From: Bathynomus jamesi
Lineage: Eukaryota > Arthropoda > Malacostraca > Isopoda > Cirolanidae
NCBI GenBank assembly: GCA_023014485.1
Contig: JAJOZX010001077.1
Span: 310,001-374,000 of the forward strand
DNA: 64,000 bases
Direction of reading: 5' to 3'
The notes beneath the pieces are model-generated. The model was not told the origin of the DNA and did not search any database. It saw only the letters and a program-made list of their open reading frames with translations. Positions 56,901 to 64,000 of the stretch are shown one piece after another. The translations under genes and the position numbers were made by a program. The first letter of the stretch is position 1, and each line of letters opens with the position of its first letter.

Positions 56901-59900
56901 AAGGAGAGAAGCAACTACAGCAGAAACAATTGGTGCTTGGTAATTTACGTGAGATTTTTGCTGTTTTCAAGGCAAATGACACTAATCCAAAAATAGGTTT
57001 CTCATCATTTGCTGCATTGAGACCCAAGTGGTGTGTCTTGGCAGGAGCTGGAGGAACACACACTGTGCGTGTCTGTACCTACCACCAAAATCCCAAACTT
57101 CAGCTATCAGCTTTGGGGGAAAAACAACTATCATATAAAGACCTCATTCTCTATGCAGTTTGTGACAGTGAAAAGGAAGAGTGTATGCTACAAAAATGTG
57201 CATTGTGTCCAGGAGAAGAAGGTGTTATTGCATTCCTTGAAGGATTGGAATCTGTTCAGGATGCAGTCGGCACCATAATTACATACAAAGCAGTGGACTT
57301 CCACGGATCGGACAACCCTTATTAACATCGGTGAATCCCTTGAAAACTTCATTAAGTCTTTGGCAACTAGAATTTGTGCACTAACAAGACACACTTATGT
57401 GGCTGATGCACAAGCAAGTTTCCTAAAAAAACTGAAAGCTAATCTGATGGTCACTGAAGGTATTCTCCTAGGAGACTTCTCTGAAAACTACTCATTTATT
57501 GTACAAGATGCTGCACAAGGTTACCATTGGGAAAATAGTCAGGCAACAGTTCATCCATTTGTGTTCTACTATAAAGTAAATGAAAATGATGTTGAAATTA
57601 AAGTTAAAAGTTATTGTTTCATTTCTGATGACATGAAACATAGTACAAACCTTGTCTTTGCGTTCTTAAAGCAACTGATCCCCATGATAAAAGAAGAGAG
57701 CTCAGGCCTGCGGAAGATTCATTACTTTACTGATGGTTGCGGAGGGCAGTATAAGAATAAATATAACTTCAATTTGTGTCACCACAAAGAGGACTTTGGA
57801 CTGGATGCTGAATGGCACTTTTTTGCAACTTCACATGGCAAAAGTGCTTGTGATGGAGTCAGAGGCACAGCAAAAAGAATGACGGCTCGTGCCAGTCTTC
57901 AACATACATTTAAAGACCAAATTCTGACACCACTTGACATGATGAAATTTCTGGATGAGAAAGATACCAGCACAAAATTTGTATTCTTATCGAAACAAAA
58001 TGTCCAGCAGACAACTGAATTCCTGGAAAATAGATATAAAAATTCTGTAACCATCCCAGGTACTCGTAGATTTCATAGATTTGTGCCTATTAGTCATACC
58101 CAGTTGGAGGTTGGTGAGATTTCCTCAGGTCCTACAAAAATTATGACAGTTGTGCATCCATCGTTTAAAGATAATTTACATGAGCAAAAGCACATTTCAA
58201 CTGAAGACAGGGTTGGCACTAGTGGGCCCAGCCCGAAAAAACCCACCCGGGTTTTTTCAAAAAAAAAAAAAAAAAAAAAAAAACTATTTTACCCACTTGT
58301 GGGTTTTTTCATGAAACTTAAGAAGTGCATATGCAATTATTTTTAAAAATTGTCATATAGGCGCCTATAATGATTTTACATGCAAAGCAAGCAAACATGA
58401 GTCAACAAATAGACCTACAGGTATAACTCTTTGGGTGAGGTAGCAGGTTATAGAGTGTAGACATCAGCCAATCAGGGTGTTATACATCCTGATTCTTCAG
58501 TCAACTGCATCTTCAAGGATTTTTCTACTTCTTCATGGATTGTATTTAAAAGTGGACCAGACAAATTTCGACGACGGGAAGGTGGAGTGTAGCCTGGTCT
58601 TAGAGTCTCTATCATTTCAATAAAATACTTAGACTCTGCACATAGAAATGGAATATTATTTGCATAAAAGAATTTGGCTATTTTGTTATCAATGACATTT
58701 TTCTGCAAAGTTGTTGTTGTCATGCCAAAATCGCTTACTTTCTTTTGAATTTTTCTTTTTTTCATCTGTAATTGTGTCAGTGGTGGTGAGGATGAGTCTG
58801 GATCATCTGAGAGGTCTATGTCATGGCAGTATGAAGATGATGTACTGGCAGTATTGTCAGTCTTGTTTCTTGATTCCATGTGTTTCAAACATTTCATTAA
58901 ATGCATTTTTATTCGCTCTATTTTATTACTTATTTCATTACTGCAATGTTTGCATCTAACTTTACTAGTCCCATCAATAATATTGACTTCACTCCATTCA
59001 TGCCCTGATTTTCTTCCTGATCCAAAGGTCTTTGGCATTATTTAATGCAGTTATAACTTCAAACAGACTAATTCTGTAGGCTAGCAGTAAAGATAAATAT
59101 GCTGTTGCCAGTTTGTTTTATTTAACTGTGAAATAAAAGAAAAAATATTCAGTAATATGAATTAAATAGATATAACTAGCTGAATTAAGTTCCCTTTGGG
59201 AGCTGTAATTCATCTACTTCCAGCAGAAGACACAGGGGCCTGTCTTCCATAGGAAGTATAGCCTAACAAATAGGATAATTTACCACACCAAATTTAGTTC
59301 AAATTGGTCCATGTTTTCCAAATTTTGTTGTGAAGCTCAATCTGAGAAAATAATAACTTTTTATGCTTAATTGCCTGGAAGGCAACCTTTTTGCTAAAAA
59401 CAAGACAAATGTTATATTAATAGTGTACGGTACAGTACAGTATTATTATAAAAATAAGAATAGGTAGGTCTAATATGAACTACCATATAGACATATGAAA
59501 AAAAACCAATTTTACCCAGTTTTTTTCGGGTTTTAGCTGAAAAAAACCGAAAAAACCCACCTGGGGTGGGCTTTTTCAAAAAAAGTGGGTTTCTTGCCAA
59601 CCCTGACTGAAGATATACAAGTTGGGGTATATGTAGCTTGTAACTATGATAATAAAATTTGGTTTGGATTAGTGGTTGAAGTATCAGAAGAATTTAGTGA
59701 TTATAAGGTCAATTTTGTCTCCACATGGAAGACGTTCTAAACATAGTTTCCCTTCTCGTCCTGACTCATGTTGGATGTTATCATCTGATATTATCCAGAC
59801 AATGACTGCTCTATCACTGACAGCAGGTTCAAGAATAATTCAGTATGCCTTTGATGATCATGAGATGCTAACAGCTGAGGGTAATCATGCAGACCTGTTT

Positions 59901-61016
59901 GCCACAGTTTCCTGTTCTTGAGTCAAAAGTGTACAGAGCTCTAGTTTAATATGTATCTATAGAATACAGGTCTACATAATATGATACTCCTTTTTTACTC
60001 CTATTTTATATGATACTCCTATATATATATGTTTGTATTAATGTATTATTAATAAAAGTAATTATAAAAAAAAGTAAAATATTTCTAAGGGTGGAAAGGT
60101 ATGGTTGTAGGGGTGGAGGAGACCACAATAAAATAGAGATCTACATCATAGTTATACCTATGGTACCTTGCTTATATCTAAGTGATTTTGTATCACGTTT
60201 CTAATAATATTTATTTTTGCTTAAGTAGTTTAAATAATGAATATCTCTAGATTTTAACAGTACATATATGCATATACGGTACATATGGCGATTTTGCCAG
60301 AAATTTGAAAAATAGCCAATTTGAAAAATTCTTTAAGACAGTATAGTTGGTGAATAAGATACATTTTTATTGTTTATATTAAAAGTGCAATGATGGAACG
60401 TCATTTTGTGTAAAGAAATGTTTCCCCAAAATGTGTGAACTTCAAGGTCGAAAGGTCAATTCGTTCCTTGAAAAAGGGTGAAAATTTTTATTTGTTCTCC
60501 TATTGCTGATTTCGTTGCGTTTTTTGGATTCTACAGCTCATTCTGAGTCCAAAAACATATAGTTTCATATGGTTACGATAATTAGTGAATGTGTGAGGTG
60601 CATCCAAAGATGCCGACCTTGAGCTATTTTGACCTTAACCTTGATTTTTCTGACCTTCATAACTCGTGAAGTAATGGTCGTAGAAAGCTGAAACTTTCAC
60701 AGCTGGCTTTCTTGCACAAACGTACCTTATACACCAAATATAAGCAAGATCTGAGATGGTTGGGTATCAAAATGAAAATTTTTTGCTTCACCTATGCTGG
60801 AACCCTCCAAAACACTAAAAACATGGCATCATCATAACCTTACCTCAGTGCGGTGCAAAATATTTGATGGATAAAACTCTAAGGTTGGATGTAATCTTGC
60901 CACATGCCTTGAAATTGAATGGGAGGAGCTTAATGATACCGACGCATTAAGAGTAAGATTTGTGTTTTCTCCCCACTCAAATGGAACATTCGCTAACTTG
61001 CAAGTTAACAATGCAC
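43271..61016 (-). CDS. EPRS: Bifunctional glutamyl-prolyl-tRNA synthetase, overall gene (5' exon missing)
   Basis: Cytosolic enzyme that charges tRNA-Glu and tRNA-Pro and, in animals, belongs to the multi-synthetase complex. Five exons were placed by protein similarity and splice sites: 61016-60844, 52135-51979, 51427-51345, 48580-48353 and 47963-43271. All introns are GT-AG and phases agree. The first visible exon starts with the last two bases of a glycine codon, so at least one more exon, with the start codon, lies upstream. I could not find it up to 64000. Domain order: GST-like, GluRS, five WHEP, ProRS, as in other bilaterians. Introns hold transposons. The exonic minisatellite leaves the last exon one base out of frame. 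Confidence 0.92.
45105..45504. repeat. 24-bp coding minisatellite, 17 copies, in EPRS
   Basis: Consensus on the plus strand GACAATGGGGGTAAGGGGTC TGTA (24 bases). Thirteen units are 24 long, three are 23 (starting 45268, 45291, 45338) and one is 19 (45225). On the coding strand it reads LSTDPLPP, and the other two frames ([16 protein letters not shown]) are also open. The most uniform units are at the WHEP4 side (45361-45504). The last six toward WHEP5 are more diverged. Confidence 0.95.
48353..48580 (-). CDS. EPRS: EPRS exon: GluRS start with HIGH motif
   Basis: 228 bases, 76 codons. Acceptor CATCAG at 48581-48586, donor AAG|GTAACG at 48352. It reads [20 protein letters not shown], then [19 protein letters not shown]: the class I signature HIGH, which binds ATP, is exact. 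Phase 0 at both ends. Confidence 0.93.
48740..49740 (+). mobile_element. CR1-like LINE fragment in an EPRS intron
   Basis: A 5'-truncated copy starting in the RT fingers/palm ([15 protein letters not shown]) and opposite in orientation to EPRS. A 290-codon frame (48829-49701) contains [52 protein letters not shown] and [15 protein letters not shown] one-base shift precedes the last codons. The family differs from LINE-Y and LINE-Z but has the same architecture. Confidence 0.85.
49741..51344. other. EPRS intron sequence
   Basis: No gene. A (GT)n run lies at about 49975-49996 and pyrimidine-rich tracts at 50270-50305. The 50860-51060 stretch is GC-richer with no coding signal. The intron continues to the exon at 51345. 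Confidence 0.5.
51345..51427 (-). CDS. EPRS: EPRS exon: end of GST-like domain
   Basis: 83 bases. Acceptor CTTTTCAG at 51428, donor AAG|GTACGT at 51344. Reads KCKEWQEK, then [15 protein letters not shown]; the HVLRWFNH helix is the usual end of the EPRS GST-like domain. Eighty-three bases plus one carried over give 28 codons, so the next exon begins in phase 0, as seen. Confidence 0.88.
51979..52135 (-). CDS. EPRS: EPRS exon: GST-like domain, second part
   Basis: 157 bases. Acceptor TTTTTTTTCAG at 52136-52146, donor ACA|GTAAGT at 51978. It encodes [12 protein letters not shown], a helix with [12 protein letters not shown], then [20 protein letters not shown], the C-terminal GST-like helices with the conserved LTIADL turn. 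Starts in phase 0 and leaves one base for the next exon. Confidence 0.9.
52136..53899. other. EPRS intron, first part
   Basis: No gene. At 52265-52500 a GC-richer block (CCACCGCAGTGAGGTCACGT, then TGCCTTTTACGACACACTGG) looks like a dispersed repeat; I recall similar blocks in other arthropod and mollusc sequences but cannot name a family. Around 53300-53600 a pyrimidine-rich block encodes nothing recognisable. Confidence 0.4.
53900..54870 (-). pseudogene. Degraded LINE reverse transcriptase in EPRS intron
   Basis: On the minus strand VSQGSVL (about 54825), then [12 protein letters not shown] (about 54745) and [20 protein letters not shown] (about 54680) mark the RT palm and beyond, with many stops. 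The rest downstream to about 53900 is recognisable only as short blocks. An old copy, of another LINE family than those at 29-40 kb. Confidence 0.7.
55134..55675. repeat. Left long terminal inverted repeat
   Basis: Mirrors 60256-60805. Contains several AGGTCA-like half-sites (for example AAGGTCAG at 55273, TTAAGGTCAAAATAG at 55292, TCAAGGTCG at 55309 and TTTGACCTTGAAG at 55492). Confidence 0.9.
58208..59605 (-). mobile_element. 1398-bp hAT element with perfect 8-bp target duplication
   Basis: Ends CAGGGTTGGCA and TGCCAACCCTG, flanked by ACTGAAGA at 58200-58207 and 59606-59613. Subterminal repeats of AAAAAACCCACC type (around 58240 and 59560) read as inverted partners. It encodes a short BED-finger protein on the minus strand but no catalytic core, so it is a non-autonomous derivative. 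It interrupts the coding region of the long-repeat transposon between a GAA-GAT pair of codons. Confidence 0.92.
58472..59038 (-). CDS. BED zinc-finger N-terminus of a hAT transposase, truncated
   Basis: 188 codons from an ATG. Residues 25-50 form a BED-type finger ([20 protein letters not shown], then LMKC). A serine/aspartate-rich linker and a KKRKIQKK basic cluster (possible nuclear signal) follow. Then comes [19 protein letters not shown] and [19 protein letters not shown], the start of the DUF659-type region of hAT transposases. The frame ends before the RNase H catalytic core, so the product could bind DNA but not catalyse transposition. Uninterrupted, unlike the host element around it. 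Confidence 0.8.
   Translation of the reverse strand: MPKTFGSGRKSGHEWSEVNIIDGTSKVRCKHCSNEISNKIERIKMHLMKCLKHMESRNKTDNTASTSSSYCHDIDLSDDPDSSSPPLTQLQMKKRKIQKKVSDFGMTTTTLQKNVIDNKIAKFFYANNIPFLCAESKYFIEMIETLRPGYTPPSRRRNLSGPLLNTIHEEVEKSLKMQLTEESGCITP
60256..60805. repeat. Right long terminal inverted repeat
   Basis: Inverted copy of 55134-55675. The right limit GGAACCC ends at 60805, 38 bases before the EPRS exon ending at 60844. Confidence 0.9.
60844..61016 (-). CDS. EPRS: EPRS exon: GST-like domain, first part
   Basis: 173 bases. Acceptor TTACAG at 61017-61022, donor GAG|GTAAGG at 60843. It encodes [20 protein letters not shown], a beta-strand/helix pattern of the EPRS N-terminal GST-like domain, then [16 protein letters not shown] and ends HRTE. 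Starts with two bases completing a glycine codon and ends at a codon boundary, joining VDHWL of the next exon. This domain mediates contacts in the synthetase complex. The donor site is only 38 bases from the end of the long-repeat transposon. Confidence 0.88.
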
Positions 61017-62220
61017 CTGTAACCATAAAAAAAAGAGTAAGTTTACGTAAAAGTTGATTTTGAGAAAGAAATAAGAGTCTATAACTGACAAGCATTTCAC
61101 TGCTTTTGGAATATTGATCGACAAAAAATAAAAATCTTTGATATTAACCTGACAGCAAGAATTTATAGCTAAAATTACTATAGTTAATGTTCAGGCATAA
61201 TTTATAGCCATACTAGATTATAAAAAGAATAGGTTTTGAAATACCAGGACCATATACACTACACTACCTTTCCTAATGTTCAAATAAGGAAAAATGAAAG
61301 TTTAAGGTTAGTGATAGCAAGATACAAATTATACACCGATATTTTATTCAGTAAATATACGTATATTCATTAAAATTATGGGGCCTAATACTCTTTATAA
61401 TAAAACTACTACTCTACTATACTGTGTTTATCATACTTCTAAAAGGGGTAACACAGGGTTCATACACAGGTCCAAGAATAAAGTTCCCTGATAATCCCCA
61501 TATATTTCAGATCTGATCCCCTCATAAATATATATAAAAATTATACAAAAATTATATAAAAATTGCATAAAAGGTGTAAATAAATTCACATTTCATATAA
61601 TACAATTAAAACCTAATTTTTATTCTAACTACTCTTAAAAAATGTATGCAAAAATCCCATGGCAGGCTGAAAAAATTAATACTAGATAACAAAATGCACA
61701 AGTTTTATATAATGTAAAACAAATAGTGCTTGTTTTTGGTAAATTATTTTATATTAACATTTTAATTTAATTTATAGTTAAATTATTTATCAAATATTTA
61801 CAAATAATTAAGTCCTAAATATTTCATAAATATTTTATATTCCCCTCATATTCTTAAAAAATCCAAAAAAATCCTGATATTTTTGCGGGTGTATGAACCC
61901 TGTATAAGAATACCTTGAAATTCGTCATTAATTCATTTTGGAATAACATGACAAAATACGAAACTCAAGGTAGATTATAACACGTTTCAATGAGAAAACA
62001 TTTTACTGTAGTATGTTATTAAACAGATTAATCAATCAAATTCTACTTGTTTTTTGGCAAAATATAATATATATTGCGTTGGTAAACAGTTGAATTTCGT
62101 CAATTTCAATAATTTTTTTTCTTTTCAAAATATGACGAATCTGTGAATATGGATGATGGATTGCGAAACTATAGGTAGTAAAAGATTGATGACAAATCTG
62201 CGAAACAAAATTCAAAATGA
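61017..62220. other. EPRS intron or upstream sequence
   Basis: AT-rich (long A/T runs at 61500-61860). I looked on the minus strand for the missing EPRS first exon (a start codon, about 15-20 codons and a GT donor leaving one base) and found none I would support. Confidence 0.4.
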
Positions 62221-62226
62221 CGAATT

Positions 62227-63060
62227 TTGAAGAGTGGGGTACCACAGGGATCAGTTTTGGGTCCATTACTCTTTATTTTATATCTAAATGATTTAGAGAA
62301 AGGAGTAGGTTGTAAAATTTCAAAATTTGCAGATGATACAAAAGTAGTTGCCCAAGTTACAAATACAGAAAATTCCTATACACTGCAAAAGGATCTTGAT
62401 AGACTAGGTGCTTGGGGTAGTAAATGGCAGATGAAATTCAATGTTCAAAAATCAAAGTCATCCATTTTGATAGAAATAATGAAAACTTTAGTTATGAGAT
62501 GCAAGGGAACTGGTTGGAGGATGTTAGACAGAAAAGGGATCTTGGCATTTAGTTGTTAGTGATCTCAAATTTTCTAAGCAGTGCTTAGAGGCTAGAAATA
62601 AGGCAAATAAAATGTTAGGTACTATTAACCCTAGAATGCATAACCCAGGCCTCTGTCAGCTCATGCATTGATGTAAAATTAAAGGGGCATGCATTCTAGG
62701 GTTAAGAGGATTCTTAGTTACAATAGTAAGGAAGTGATCTGTAAATTATACAATTCTTGTTAGGTCTCACTTAGAATAATAGAATATTGCATTCAAGCAT
62801 GGTCACCTCACTTTAGACATGATATTCATATGCTTGAAGGTGTGCAATATAGGGCAACCAAACTTATCCCTAACCTAAGAAGATTGGAATACAGGGAAAG
62901 ATTAAAGGAATTAGGTATGTTTAGTTTTGAGACACATTGTATGAGAGGAGATATGATACAGATATTCAAAATATTTTTAGGTTTGGACAATTTAGATATA
63001 CTGTACATAACCTTTTTGCACTAAAGGCTGATGGGATAACTTGTGGGCATAATAAGAAAA
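62227..63060 (+). pseudogene. LINE reverse transcriptase fragment
   Basis: Starts [20 protein letters not shown] and KFADDTKVVAQV (62227-62350) with a frame of 110 codons. After a shift it reads ARNKANKMLGTI, is interrupted by a 73-bp MITE, then resumes KRILSYNSKEVICKLYNS, and later VQYRATKLIPNLRRLEYRER (62840). The 3' part is degraded. CR1-like architecture. Confidence 0.8.
62629..62701. mobile_element. 73-bp piggyBac-like MITE with TTAA flanks
   Basis: Begins CCCTAGAATGCATAACCC and ends GGGGCATGCATTCTAGGG, an imperfect inverted repeat with the CCCTAGAA start typical of piggyBac elements. TTAA occurs directly outside both ends (62625-62628, 62702-62705). It splits a LINE frame between two isoleucine/lysine codons. 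Confidence 0.75.
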
Positions 63061-63369
63061 TTAGAAAATAGCCTTATAGACTTGATCTATGAAAATAGTT
63101 TTTCAGTCATAGAGTAGTAGATTTTTTGAATGACTTGCCATATGATGTGGTAAACAGTAGCTTGTTGGTTAATTTTAACTAAAATTTCAATGCTTTCATG
63201 AGTGAGTGAGTGAGTATGTAGATTGTAATTACTTATATTCTTAGCTTAAGTTTGTAGGCTACTTTGATCTTAGTAAATAGTTGGCTTAATATTCATTTTA
63301 GCACATGAACTGGACTTTGAGATGACAATAGGTTTTTCATATGTAAAATTTAAATCTGAATCTATTTTC

Positions 63370-64000
63370 TTCTATGGTATTTCTTGCGCAAATTGACGAC
63401 ACATTCAATACTAGAAGCAATAAGAAATTTAGGGATTATATTACAAACCAGCAATGAATGTGGTTTGCAAATAAATAGGGAGAAAAATAAAGTAATTATA
63501 TTTAATATGAAGGAGCAACCAGATAGTATTGAGGGAATACAAGTAACAGATAATATAGTATACTTAGGACTGCATATTGCCAATAAGAGAAATTGTTTTA
63601 GCCAAGAGGCATAATGATACAAAAGGAACAAAAATTGGCAAACCTAACAACCATGATAATTGTGAAGAGCCGTAATAAGATATTAATTGGTAAAACATAT
63701 TGGAAGCACGTAGCACTACCATCTATATTATATGGCACAAATGTTATAAATCTCTGACTCAGGCAGAAATTAAAAAGTTACAGAGGATTGAAAAAGGTGT
63801 CTTCAGGCAAATTTTAGAAGCATCAAGATACGCGCCAATATGTACCTTGTGGGGAGAAATAGGCGCTTCATCCATGGAGTCCAGTTAATAAAGGGAAGCT
63901 ACAATACTTGAAAGCAATATTACAGGAGGATGCAAATAGTAGGGTAAGAAATAAATTGGTCAAAGTAAATGTTGAGGATCTGAAAGGGAAGGGAAAGAAT
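63370..64000 (+). pseudogene. Second LINE reverse transcriptase C-terminal fragment, runs off the window
   Basis: A different LINE family: KLTTHSILEAIRNLG, CGLQINREKNKVIIFNMKEQ, VYLGLHIANKRN, then KILIGKTYWKHVALPSILYG, then AEIKKLQRIEKGVFRQILEA. The pattern matches the post-palm and thumb regions of LINE reverse transcriptases. Frames shift near 63612 and 63750 and the element leaves the window at 64000. Confidence 0.75.

Larger units (their letters stand above)
55738..59921 (+). pseudogene. Transposase-like gene of the long-repeat transposon, broken
   Basis: I do not know a family name. An exon after TTCTTACAG starts [20 protein letters not shown], followed, one frame on, by [10 protein letters not shown], a cysteine-pair region. 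After two introns (GTAAGT...CAG; 56478-56586 GTGAGT...GCAG) an exon reads [12 protein letters not shown] and continues to 57325. A one-base shift leads to [10 protein letters not shown], then [45 protein letters not shown] and KRMTARASL. The aspartates in GDFSENY and TDGCGGQ, plus the later DG, could be RNase H-fold catalytic residues (inference). After the hAT insertion the frame continues [20 protein letters not shown], and after another shift [17 protein letters not shown]. Similar proteins are, from memory, widespread as unnamed invertebrate predictions. Confidence 0.6.
55134..60805 (+). mobile_element. DNA transposon with about 540-bp terminal inverted repeats
   Basis: The ends mirror each other over roughly 540 bases: 55134-55675 and 60256-60805, about 93% alike by eye. 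The outermost bases are GGGTTCCAGCACAGGTGAA on the left and GGGTTCCAGCATAGGTGAA on the right. Between them lies a multi-exon, frameshifted gene with transposase-like features, interrupted by a hAT element. Net length without the hAT is about 4.3 kb. I see no convincing target duplication (flanks ...AAAAGAG and TCCAAAAC...). It sits in the large EPRS intron, opposite in orientation to EPRS. Superfamily unknown to me. Confidence 0.85.

Noticed and set aside
61017..64000. Missing first exon of EPRS
   Set aside because: Searched on the minus strand for a short coding start with a matching donor phase; nothing convincing, so it probably lies beyond the window.

Overview
The window is animal genomic DNA, most likely arthropod; a crustacean is my guess from the mix of CR1-like LINEs, BEL/Pao elements, FLYWCH-type MULEs and GA-rich microsatellites. 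That guess is recollection and not proof. There is one recognisable host gene: a bifunctional glutamyl-prolyl-tRNA synthetase (EPRS) on the minus strand. Five of its exons lie between 61016 and 43271, and its first exon(s) were not found. Almost everything else is transposable-element sequence, mostly nested and broken by frameshifts.

Layout. 1-227: tail of a hAT-like element. 230-16960: a LINE (LINE-1 here, not mammalian L1) split by a second LINE (LINE-A, 1851-14470), which is split by a MULE DNA transposon (3222-13866, 9-bp target duplication). The MULE holds a 491-bp TA-flanked MITE and a full BEL/Pao retrotransposon (BEL-1, 5429-13385, 5-bp duplication). 17011-18004: an internally deleted mariner/Tc1-like element. 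18005-28519: a second copy of the LINE-A family (LINE-B), split by a hAT element (18686-27389, 8-bp duplication), itself split by another BEL/Pao element (BEL-2, 19215-26748, LTRs of 715 bp that differ at one site I could see). 29635-39836: four CR1-like LINE copies in the same orientation, each with its 3' end in a GA/TC run that abuts the next copy. 39891-43110: little recognisable, with two tRNA-derived SINE candidates.

43271-61016: EPRS. A GST-like N-terminal domain is spread over three small exons, the HIGH motif of the GluRS domain is in a fourth, and a 4.7-kb terminal exon carries the rest of GluRS, five WHEP domains and ProRS. Between WHEP4 and WHEP5 this exon contains 17 copies of a 24-bp minisatellite that is open in all three frames of the coding strand. 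Its length changes leave the exon one base out of frame. The EPRS introns carry a LINE copy (48740-49740), a LINE relic (53900-54870) and a 5.7-kb DNA transposon with about 540-bp terminal inverted repeats (55134-60805). That transposon encodes a broken transposase-like protein of a family I cannot name and was later hit by a 1.4-kb hAT element with a perfect 8-bp duplication. 62227-64000: two more LINE fragments, one carrying a 73-bp piggyBac-like MITE with TTAA ends.

The insertion order can be read from the target duplications. Many frameshifts sit in homopolymer runs, so some may be sequencing or assembly errors and not real decay.
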